DNA of 6,132 bases. Source: an uncultured Acetobacter sp. (GTDB lineage Bacteria; Pseudomonadota; Alphaproteobacteria; Acetobacterales; Acetobacteraceae). A model generated the notes under the pieces. It was not told where the DNA came from and searched no databases. It saw nothing but the letters and a program-made list of their open reading frames with translations. Numbering within the stretch: the stretch's first letter is position 1; every line of letters begins with the position of its first letter. This document shows, in pieces, positions 1 through 5,485 of the stretch. Position numbers and translations under genes: made by a program. The stretch is taken from contig CALCDN010000067.1 in NCBI GenBank assembly GCA_937900755.1, positions 1 to 6,132 of the forward strand. The letters are read 5' to 3'.

Positions 1-951
1 CACATCTGGTGCCGCGTCCAGAAATTCACTTGTTGGCGTAAAAAACAGTGTGCCGGTGACCGCCGTGCTGACATCAAGCAACCTGTCATAATTACCAGGC
101 GGCTTGCCGACAAACATGTTCTGGAGCATCTGCTCCGTCCGGGCGGGGGAGCGGGCGTAGCCAATAAAATACGTGCCAAACTCTCCCTTGCCCACGGTGC
201 CAAAAGGCATGTTTTCGCGCACGATCTGGAGTTGCTCACCGTTTTCTTCAATATTGGTGAGCACATTATGGGCGTAGCTGGGCTTTGCCGCTTCGGACAG
301 TTCTATGTCCGAGACCTTTTTGCGGCCGACAATATGCTCCTGCACCTCGGTTGGAATGGCATCCCATTTTTTGATGTCATGCAGGTATTTTTGAACAATG
401 ACGTAGCTCCCCCCCGTAAAGGCGGGGTCTTCATCGCCTATGATTGTTGCTTCCGTGGCCACTGGCCCGGAAGGGTTTTCCGTTCCGTCCACAAAGCCGA
501 GCAGGTCACGCGCATCAAAATACTTGAACCCATGCACCTCATCCACAACATTCGCGGCCCCCTCCAGGCGGGCGACAAGTGCTGCGGCAAGCTCAAAGCA
601 GAGGTCCATTTGTGTTGCACGGATATGAAAAAGCAGGTCGCCCGGTGTTGCGGGCGCATGATGCACGCCGTTGATCTCACGGAACGGATGCAGGTCCTTG
701 GGGCGGGGCAGGCCAAAAAGCTGGTCCCATGCCTGTGATCCTATTCCGGCGACGCAACTAAGCTTGCCGTCTGGAATCCGAAAGCCGATCCCACGCACAA
801 GGGAGGATATGTCTCCCAGAAGGTCTCGCACCTGCGGGTTGATGGATGCATCGCTATCCATGGTCAGGACAAGGAAAACTGCGGCCTGTGTCAGTTTTGG
901 ATCAACAAGTTGGGGTGTGAACAACGGACTGAAGCTCCCGGTAGAAGACAC
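1..951 (-). CDS. DyP-type (dye-decolorizing, YfeX-like) haem peroxidase, 3' end outside window
   Basis: Haem peroxidase that uses hydrogen peroxide to oxidise dyes, phenols or porphyrinogens. No Tat or Sec signal is visible, so it is probably cytoplasmic. 317 residues are present, ending in the usual C-terminal stretch (VTGTLFF then a short tail), so only a few residues or a short extension are missing. Family hallmarks are the GFVDG motif at residues 152-156 (catalytic Asp155), the probable haem-ligand His228 in SYAHNVL, and the distal Arg245 in IVRENMPFG. The Asp-His and His-Arg spacings closely match E. coli YfeX, as recalled. The start is uncertain. The frame has no upstream ATG. I chose GTG at 949-951 because it precedes the conserved TPQ/LTQAAVFLV region, although it has no clear Shine-Dalgarno. 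TTG at 919-921 has GGGAG 10 nt upstream and is an alternative, while ATG at residue 31 would cut into the domain. It is divergent from the reductase gene. The family call is very secure; the exact substrate is unknown. Confidence 0.93.
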   Translation of the reverse strand, partial: MSSTGSFSPLFTPQLVDPKLTQAAVFLVLTMDSDASINPQVRDLLGDISSLVRGIGFRIPDGKLSCVAGIGSQAWDQLFGLPRPKDLHPFREINGVHHAPATPGDLLFHIRATQMDLCFELAAALVARLEGAANVVDEVHGFKYFDARDLLGFVDGTENPSGPVATEATIIGDEDPAFTGGSYVIVQKYLHDIKKWDAIPTEVQEHIVGRKKVSDIELSEAAKPSYAHNVLTNIEENGEQLQIVRENMPFGTVGKGEFGTYFIGYARSPARTEQMLQNMFVGKPPGNYDRLLDVSTAVTGTLFFTPTSEFLDAAPDV

Positions 952-1049
952 GCATGACAGTAATCGGGAGGTAGCATAAGCTTCTGTCCGAGCATGGCAA
1001 GATGCGAGGTGAATGAAGAACCCGCATACTGGTATTGCAGATCGGACAT
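891..1049 (-). CDS. Doubtful small ORF (52 aa) overlapping the peroxidase start
   Basis: Beginning MSDLQYQYAG and ending in a TGA inside the peroxidase gene, this frame has the best ribosome binding site in the region: GGAGGGGG about 6 nt before the ATG. A TTATAAC -10-like element (1068-1074) lies just upstream. It has no recognisable domain, signal or membrane segment. It is out of frame with the peroxidase, overlapping its first 20 codons. It could be a translated leader peptide, the true N-terminus of the peroxidase separated by a frameshift, or chance. I do not recognise it, and expression is unproven. Confidence 0.2.
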   Translation of the reverse strand: MSDLQYQYAGSSFTSHLAMLGQKLMLPPDYCHACLLPGASVRCSHPNLLIQN

Positions 1050-1165
1050 CACACGCCCCCTCCATTTGTTATAACAGTCCGATGGGATGAGCCCCGTTGT
1101 TCCGGTCGGTGCGGGGTGTCTGGAATCGCAATGCGGATCATTCGCAAAAAAATATTCCCAGAGTC

Positions 1166-1186
1166 GGGGCAGGGAAGTCCTGCCTT
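1166..1186 (+). other. Strong hairpin candidate upstream of the reductase gene
   Basis: GGCAGG (1168-1173) pairs perfectly with CCTGCC (1179-1184) around a 5-nt loop. Two further G-U pairs (1166-1167 with 1185-1186) are possible if transcribed on the plus strand. Only three T residues follow on the plus strand, so it is a poor intrinsic terminator. It may be a DNA dyad for a regulator or a structured leader element. It lies upstream of the NrdR-like box, so it may not be in the reductase mRNA at all. Confidence 0.35.
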
Positions 1187-1229
1187 TGGGTGTCTGGCCG
1201 GGTTTTGTGCTGAATTTTGTACGTGCGAA

Positions 1230-1245
1230 ACACTAGATATGGTGG
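1230..1245 (+). promoter_or_regulatory. NrdR-box-like operator upstream of the class II reductase gene
   Basis: The 16-base element ACACTAGATATGGTGG resembles the NrdR box (consensus approximately acaCwAtATaTwGtgt), differing at three positions and keeping the ACAC...GTG arms and AT-rich centre. NrdR is the zinc/ATP-cone repressor that binds near promoters of ribonucleotide reductase operons, which fits the gene starting 80 nt downstream. NrdR sites normally come as two boxes separated by whole helical turns. I could not find a convincing second box at about 31 bp on either side, so the site is either single, degenerate or fortuitous. TAGATA within it could also act as a -10 element. Confidence 0.5.
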
Positions 1246-1246
1246 C

Positions 1247-1262
1247 ATTGTTGAAAAACAAT
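1247..1262 (+). other. Small perfect hairpin with GAAA tetraloop just after the NrdR-like box
   Basis: ATTGTT and AACAAT form a perfect 6-bp stem closed by a GAAA (GNRA-type) loop, starting two bases after the NrdR-like box and ending 62 nt before the reductase start codon. It could be an mRNA 5'-leader hairpin or a DNA dyad. The stem is AT-rich and weak in RNA, and no T-run follows, so it is not a terminator. Confidence 0.3.
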
Positions 1263-1324
1263 CACAACATGAATGATTTTTGGCCATATTCCGCTGGGGT
1301 AGAGCCAAATGATGGAGCCAGGGT

Positions 1325-3736
1325 ATGGGCGGGCATTTTCCACAAATGAACACTTTGGCAATAAAGGCCGCCACGGCACGGTACCCGTTTGAGGAGGCTT
1401 TTGGCTTACGCCGTGCAACAGCACGCCGGCTGGACCGTGGCATGGGGGAGGCTGTCGGGCGCCGCACGGTTTTCCGCGCATCGGACCAGGAGGATTTTGG
1501 CGTGGTTGCGGACCGGGTCTGCGCCGGCAATGCAGGACTGCTTGCCCATGTGGACGGCAGGGAGGCCCTGCAACTGCGCAACGCCATAGCCACCGGTGCG
1601 CTGCTGACATCCGGCCGCCACCTCCAGCATGGAGACAAGGAGCAGCCCGGGCGGAACATGGAGGTGTTCACTAATTGCGCGACAGCAATCTGTTCCTTTG
1701 CCAAGTTCTACCTGCTGCTCAATGGCTCCGGTGTTGGCCGCGCCTATGATGATGAACTCTGCATCGTGGACTGGGCACAAGCTCCTGACCTGCATTTTGT
1801 GTTGAGCGCGGACCACCCGGACTACCCCCGGGACCGTGCCGCATTGCTGCGCTTTGGCCTGGAAATGCAGATCCTGCCATGGGGCACAATGCCAGATGCG
1901 TTTGATGCCGCGATGGAAGCGCAGGTGACGCAGTTTTTGCACAGGTTTGTCCTGCCCACGGCACCGGAGACGCCGCATGCATCTGTGCATGTGATAGAAG
2001 ATAGCCGCGAAGGCTGGGCCAAGGCGGTTGAGACAATCGAGGCCATGGCCTTTCGGGGGGAGGGCGCGCGCTCCCTGGTCCTTGATTTCAGCGGTATTCG
2101 CTGTGCGGGCAGCCCTATTGCGGGCATGCAGGGGCGACCTGCCTCCGGCCCTGTCTCGCTCCTGCGTGGCCTGTTGAACGTGCGCCGGAATGTTATTGAA
2201 CCCGCACGTGACAAGGGCATGCCCCGTTGGGAGCAGGCCTTGCGCGTGGATCATTACCTGTCTGTTGAGGTGCAGGTAGGGGGCGCTCGCCGTGCCGCGC
2301 GCATGGCCACCAAATCATGGCGTGATCCCCAGGTCCTGCAGTTCATTCGCGCCAAGGAGGAGGGGGGGCTGTGGACGGCCAACCATTCGGTCATGGTCGA
2401 CCAGGAGTTCTGGGGTTTTGTAAACAACACCGCGTTGGTGGGGCCTTTGGCCGAGCATGCGCGGGCTGTCTTTGCGGAGGCAACCCGATGTGCGTGGATA
2501 AATGGCGAGCCGGGATTCATAAATGGAGACAGGCTGGAGGATAGCCGCACGGGCAGTGCGCGCAACAAGCCCGTGCATACGGATGGCCGGGATTTTCGGT
2601 CCTCTCGCTATCAGGCGACAGAAGCAGCCGCCCTGCTGGCCAGGTTGGCGGACTGCGCGGCCAGGGCGCATTTTCCCGTAACGACCAATCCTTGTGGCGA
2701 AATTACGCTGCATGTAACCGGCGGTTACTGTGTGATCGGCGATTTTGCGCCTCTGTTGTCCTGCCCCGTACCGCTGGATGAGGTAACGCCGGGTGCTCCC
2801 ACGCCGGAGCTTGCGCGGCAATGGGATGCGCGGGTGAGGGATTCCGTTCGGCTGGGAGTGCGTTTTTTGCTGCGCGCAAACCGGATGGATGCGTTGTACG
2901 CGCAGGAAGTCGGGAGAACAAACCGTATCGGTATTGGCCCAACCGGCTTGCATGAATGGGCATGGCTGCGCTTTGGCCTTGATTTTAAAGACTTGCTGGA
3001 TGAAGAGCGCGCCGCACCTTTTTGGCAGGCCGTGCGCCATCTTTCCACAATCGCCAAGGAGGAGGCCAATGCCTACGCGCAGGAGACGGGCACGGCACGG
3101 CCAGTCACGGTGACAACGGTCAAGCCCGCGGGAACGACCTCCAAGCTTTTCGGGCTGACAGAAGGCGCGCACCTACCAGCCAGACGGCAGTATGTGCGCT
3201 GGGTGCAGTTCAAAGGCGTGCGGCGCGAGGACGGGGTGTGGGACAGCGGGACAGACCCCCTGCTTCCCACCTATGAGGGCAAGGGGTATCCGGTTCGGTC
3301 CTTGCGCAGTTTTCCCGGCATGAGTGTTGTCGGGTTCCCTACCGTTCCTCTTATCCAGCGGCTGGGCATGGGGGAGCGTGTTCTAACTGCGCCCGAGGCC
3401 ACGCCGGAGGAGCAGTATTGCTGGCTTGGCCTGCTGGAAAAATACTGGATTGGAGCGGAGCAGGGCAACCAGGTTTCCTATACGCTCAAAATCTATACCG
3501 ATCGGCATGATCTGGAAAATTTCCGGGCCATGGTCGCCCGCCACCAGCCCGGTGTCCGGTGTTGCGCCGTGTTGCCAAGCCGCCCGGATTCCGACCTGGG
3601 GTATGAATACCTCCCCGAGGAGGAAGTTTCCGCAGGCAGGTTTGCCGCCATTACAGCGGGTATCCAGGACGATACCGTGCGTGAGGTCGTAGACTGGGCT
3701 CACCTGCAATGTGCCAGCGGGGTTTGTCCAGTATGA
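1325..3736 (+). CDS. nrdJ: Adenosylcobalamin-dependent (class II) ribonucleotide reductase, monomeric RTPR type
   Basis: Reduces ribonucleotides (probably triphosphates, by family) to deoxyribonucleotides using a thiyl radical generated from adenosylcobalamin. It is cytoplasmic and needs no oxygen. The 803-residue protein aligns by motif with the Lactobacillus leichmannii RTPR (739 aa). Cys118 in FTNCATA and Cys469 in GGYCVIG are the active-site redox pair. NPCGEI at 455-460 holds radical Cys457 and Glu459. GSGVGR lies at 134-139, TTVKPAGTTSK at 597-607, and the C-terminal CASGVCP supplies shuttle cysteines 796 and 801. No N-terminal ATP cone is seen, and no C-terminal zinc-rich extension as in long NrdJ. 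ATG 1325 follows GGAG (1314-1317) by 7 nt and is the first Met after an in-frame stop at 1310-1312. ATG 1346 (residue 8) is an alternative. It is a single-gene unit, and the NrdR-like box upstream suggests repression by NrdR. NTP versus NDP preference cannot be read from the sequence. Confidence 0.95.
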   Translation: MGGHFPQMNTLAIKAATARYPFEEAFGLRRATARRLDRGMGEAVGRRTVFRASDQEDFGVVADRVCAGNAGLLAHVDGREALQLRNAIATGALLTSGRHLQHGDKEQPGRNMEVFTNCATAICSFAKFYLLLNGSGVGRAYDDELCIVDWAQAPDLHFVLSADHPDYPRDRAALLRFGLEMQILPWGTMPDAFDAAMEAQVTQFLHRFVLPTAPETPHASVHVIEDSREGWAKAVETIEAMAFRGEGARSLVLDFSGIRCAGSPIAGMQGRPASGPVSLLRGLLNVRRNVIEPARDKGMPRWEQALRVDHYLSVEVQVGGARRAARMATKSWRDPQVLQFIRAKEEGGLWTANHSVMVDQEFWGFVNNTALVGPLAEHARAVFAEATRCAWINGEPGFINGDRLEDSRTGSARNKPVHTDGRDFRSSRYQATEAAALLARLADCAARAHFPVTTNPCGEITLHVTGGYCVIGDFAPLLSCPVPLDEVTPGAPTPELARQWDARVRDSVRLGVRFLLRANRMDALYAQEVGRTNRIGIGPTGLHEWAWLRFGLDFKDLLDEERAAPFWQAVRHLSTIAKEEANAYAQETGTARPVTVTTVKPAGTTSKLFGLTEGAHLPARRQYVRWVQFKGVRREDGVWDSGTDPLLPTYEGKGYPVRSLRSFPGMSVVGFPTVPLIQRLGMGERVLTAPEATPEEQYCWLGLLEKYWIGAEQGNQVSYTLKIYTDRHDLENFRAMVARHQPGVRCCAVLPSRPDSDLGYEYLPEEEVSAGRFAAITAGIQDDTVREVVDWAHLQCASGVCPV

Positions 3737-3766
3737 GCGGACAAACTCCCGTAAAGCGCCATGCTC

Positions 3767-3793
3767 ACGCCTGATGTGTGACGCCTGATGCGT
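3767..3793 (+). repeat. Two-copy tandem repeat, 14-bp period
   Basis: ACGCCTGATG followed by TGT or CGT occurs at 3767-3779 and again at 3781-3793, separated by one base. The two copies differ at one position. It lies just after the reductase stop codon, in the gap between the convergent reductase and lipocalin-like genes. Probably a small local duplication; no function is evident. Confidence 0.5.
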
Positions 3794-3794
3794 C

Positions 3795-3823
3795 GTGCCG
3801 CCGTGGCGGGCGTGCTACGGCAC
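3795..3823. terminator. GC-rich dyad in convergent gap, candidate bidirectional terminator
   Basis: GTGCCG (3795-3800) pairs with CGGCAC (3818-3823), and an alternative nested pairing CCGCC/GGCGG (3798-3802 with 3805-3809) overlaps it. On the plus strand a TTTT run follows at 3831-3834, 7 nt beyond the stem, which is further than ideal. Its place between two convergent genes fits termination of both, but the T-tract is weak, so rho-dependent or no termination here is possible. Confidence 0.35.
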
Positions 3824-3838
3824 CAGCCCCTTTTGTGC

Positions 3839-4339
3839 TCAGGCGGCGCAATTGGCGCGGCGGAACCGGATAATACTGCGTGACAGCCGCCCCGCTGCCC
3901 AGTTGGGCATTTTGCGCCACGGGGTTACAACATCCGCGTACTGGCCGTTGACCGTGACCGTCCGGCGCTGCTCGGTTCCCACCCATTCCGGCGCCCATGC
4001 GGTTTGCACGCTGGTAATCCACTGGTCCCCTTCAACACGGTAGCGGCCAATATAGGCGACCAGGGTCTTCATCAACTGGGCGCGGTCTGTGTCTGTTGTC
4101 GCGGCGTGGCGGTTGCTGCCTTCCAGATTAAAGGCCACCCAGCCATCTGGGGTAAAAACAACACGGCCGCGCGGGGCGGGGCCCATGGCGTTGATAAAAT
4201 CGCCGGATTCTTTTTCTTCCACCTTATAGGATACGAGTTCCCATGTGCCGATGAGGTTCTCCCTCAGGGCGTCTTCCTTGAGACCGGGCTGGGCGTCGTA
4301 GTCGTCCATGATTTTCTGGGTGGTTGCGTGCATTGGCAT
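3839..4339 (-). CDS. Lipocalin-like domain protein (Lipocalin_5 type)
   Basis: A 166-residue protein of the bacterial lipocalin-like family, predicted small beta-barrels whose ligand and role are mostly unknown. The first strand carries the GTWELVSY signature (residues 31-38, Gly-x-Trp of lipocalins). A beta-hairpin RGRVVFTPDGWVAFN follows at 57-71, then YIGRYRV (96-102) and TVTVNG (127-132). The ending, MPNWAAGRLSRSIIRFRR, is typical of the family. No signal peptide or membrane segment is seen, so it is probably cytoplasmic. Two Met codons are possible, at 4339 and 4333. GGAA lies 7 nt before the first, and GAG lies 10 nt before the second. The gene is divergent from the downstream LysR regulator, which suggests that regulator may control it. 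The family is fairly sure, the function unknown. Confidence 0.85.
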   Translation of the reverse strand: MPMHATTQKIMDDYDAQPGLKEDALRENLIGTWELVSYKVEEKESGDFINAMGPAPRGRVVFTPDGWVAFNLEGSNRHAATTDTDRAQLMKTLVAYIGRYRVEGDQWITSVQTAWAPEWVGTEQRRTVTVNGQYADVVTPWRKMPNWAAGRLSRSIIRFRRANCAA

Positions 4340-4536
4340 TGTCTCATTCCGTTGCTATTTCGTATCGTCTGTCGCTTTTTTGACAGATCCGCAAAGGAGC
4401 TTTTGCGCTTTAATCTTTTGTTCTGGTGTAAACATGCCCCTCATTTCACATCTTCGGTAGTGACAATTAAGGAAAAATAATATTACGCTAAACGCAAAAG
4501 TGGACCAACCAGAAGCAATCGGGGAGCGCCTTGCCC
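4340..4536. promoter_or_regulatory. Divergent lipocalin/LysR control region with two adjacent dyads
   Basis: This AT-rich stretch of about 200 bases must hold both promoters. CTGTC (4369-4373) and GACAG (4382-4386) form one dyad with an 8-base T-rich spacer. CGCAAA (4390-4395) and TTTGCG (4402-4407) form a second one 3 bases later. The 7-mer GCAAAAG recurs at 4494-4500. TTGACA at 4380-4385 matches a -35 box, but no -10 stands at the right distance. An ATTA...TAAT pair (4466-4481) lies nearer the LysR gene. LysR regulators usually bind dyads with a T-N11-A core in such divergent regions; none of these is a clean match, so operator roles are inferred from position only. Confidence 0.4.
4521..4526 (+). 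promoter_or_regulatory. Ribosome binding site deciding the LysR start
   Basis: GGGGAG is followed by TTG 4 nt later (4531) and by in-frame ATG 10 nt later (4537). The TTG is too close and a weaker codon, so the ATG is preferred. The difference is only two residues. Confidence 0.55.
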
Positions 4537-5448
4537 ATGTCCTATGATGAAACAGGAGATTTACGTTTTTTCATAAGTCTGGTGGATGCGGGCAGTCTTT
4601 CGGCTGGGGCGCGCAGCCTGGGCACATCGCCCGCGGCGGCGTCCCGCCGTCTGGCCCGGCTGGAAACACGGCTGGGCAGTACTCTGGTTATCCGCAATAC
4701 ACGGCATTTTGGCCTGAGCGAGACAGGACGGCTGTATTACGAACGCGCCCTGACCATTGTTGCGGATATTGACCATCTGGAGGAGGAAATATCGTCCAGC
4801 ACCAACGCGCCGCGTGGCACGTTGAGCATAGGGGCTCCGGTGGAACTGGGGCGCAGGCAGATTGCGCCGTTTATTGAAGCCTTCAGCGCCAAACATCCAC
4901 GCCTGATGATCAACCTGGCCCTCGCCCCCGAAGGAAATTACGATTTTAACGACTACCTGGATGTGGTTCTCAGGCTTGGCCTGCCAGAAACCCCGGGCGC
5001 TGTTGTAACCCGCCTTGCCTCCACCATGCGTGTTTTATGTGCCTCCCCGGCCTATATCGCCCGGCGCTCCATGCCGACCCACCCACGGGACATTTCAAAA
5101 CATGACTGTTTATGCCTGCGTAAAAACAAAAGCATGGCGCTTTTGAACAAGTGGGTTATCGGGAATGAGACGGAAACAGATGTGGTTATGGTGGAGCCAC
5201 GCCTTTCCACCACCAACGCCGAGATTATTCATGACTGGGCGCTTTCGGGGCAGGGCATTGCCTATAAACTGCTCTGCGACGTTTATCAGGACCTTGAGGA
5301 GGGCAAGCTGGTCCGTATTCTACCAGACCTCCAGGGCGAGAAGATTGACCTGTACGCCGTTCTGCCAACTCGGCAGCATACCCGTGCGAGTGTCAAAGCG
5401 TTTTTGAATGACCTGCGACCCTATATTCGCACTGCGGGATTTTTGTAA
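4537..5448 (+). CDS. LysR-type transcriptional regulator
   Basis: DNA-binding regulator of the LysR family, 303 residues from ATG 4537 (305 if TTG 4531 is used), the usual family length. The winged helix-turn-helix covers residues 8-67, with the recognition segment around SLGTSPAAASRRLARLETRLG and the wing RNTRHFGLSETG. A linker helix follows (68-88). The effector-binding periplasmic-binding-protein fold runs from GTLSIGAPV (about 94) to the C-terminus. The neat N-terminus and the characteristic G(Q)GIAY segment support a functional protein. The sequence resembles the large AaeR/DmlR-like group, but I cannot name the inducer. It is divergent from the lipocalin-like gene, its likeliest target along with itself. 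It ends 11 nt from the convergent end of a second LysR gene. Confidence 0.93.
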   Translation: MSYDETGDLRFFISLVDAGSLSAGARSLGTSPAAASRRLARLETRLGSTLVIRNTRHFGLSETGRLYYERALTIVADIDHLEEEISSSTNAPRGTLSIGAPVELGRRQIAPFIEAFSAKHPRLMINLALAPEGNYDFNDYLDVVLRLGLPETPGAVVTRLASTMRVLCASPAYIARRSMPTHPRDISKHDCLCLRKNKSMALLNKWVIGNETETDVVMVEPRLSTTNAEIIHDWALSGQGIAYKLLCDVYQDLEEGKLVRILPDLQGEKIDLYAVLPTRQHTRASVKAFLNDLRPYIRTAGFL

Positions 5449-5485
5449 AACCTGTGGGCTTATTGGGTGCAAGGCCCCAAAATCC
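5437..5485. terminator. Dyad spanning the ends of two convergent LysR genes
   Basis: GGATTTT (5437-5443) is matched by AAAATCC (5479-5485). Inside it GGGCTT (5456-5461) can pair with AAGGCCC (5471-5477) with one bulged G. The two coding regions are only 11 bases apart, so any terminator must overlap their last codons, as this does. The run of T inside the left arm would follow the inner stem for minus-strand transcription after a short gap. The signal is modest, not a canonical terminator. Confidence 0.3.

Larger units (their letters stand above)
952..1324. other. Divergent intergenic region between peroxidase and class II reductase
   Basis: About 370 bases with no convincing conserved gene on either strand. 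The frames that are open here read as low-complexity Arg/Pro/Cys-rich sequence with no family resemblance. The region must hold the promoters of both flanking genes. Visible signals are a NrdR-like palindrome (1230-1245), hairpins at 1166-1186 and 1247-1262, a looser CCCCG/CGGGG pairing (1092-1096 with 1112-1116), a 6-bp inverted repeat GTCCGA/TCGGAC (986-991 with 1042-1047), and a TTATAAC element on the minus strand (1068-1074). I could not identify a convincing -35/-10 pair for either gene. Confidence 0.7.

Noticed and set aside
232..738. 168-residue plus-strand ORF
   Set aside because: It is the antisense shadow of the peroxidase, whose conserved motifs read cleanly on the minus strand.
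952..1324. Cobalamin riboswitch upstream of the B12-dependent reductase
   Set aside because: I looked for the conserved B12-box (GCCACTG) and the other core segments on the plus strand and found none. A covariance-model search would settle it.
1035..1349. 104-residue plus-strand ORF before nrdJ
   Set aside because: It overlaps the nrdJ start, has no recognisable family and an unlikely composition, and contains the NrdR-like box and the hairpins.
2362..2368. G7 tract in nrdJ, and a C7 tract at about 408-416 in the peroxidase, as phase-variation sites
   Set aside because: Both fall in conserved coding motifs with Gly codons, and seven-base tracts are expected in GC-rich DNA. Evidence of length variation between strains would be needed.
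2315..3172. 285-residue minus-strand ORF inside nrdJ, and a similar 282-residue ORF at 1406-2254
   Set aside because: They are Arg/Pro/Cys-rich antisense frames of a strongly conserved gene, with no family resemblance.
4380..4385. Perfect TTGACA as the -35 box of the LysR promoter
   Set aside because: No acceptable -10 hexamer lies 16-18 bases downstream; the nearest TTTAAT is 23 bases away. The hexamer is also part of a dyad.
4466..4481. ATTA-N8-TAAT as a LysR T-N11-A box
   Set aside because: The symmetrical T/A pairs are spaced by 10 or 12 bases, not 11, and the region is AT-rich enough for this to arise by chance.
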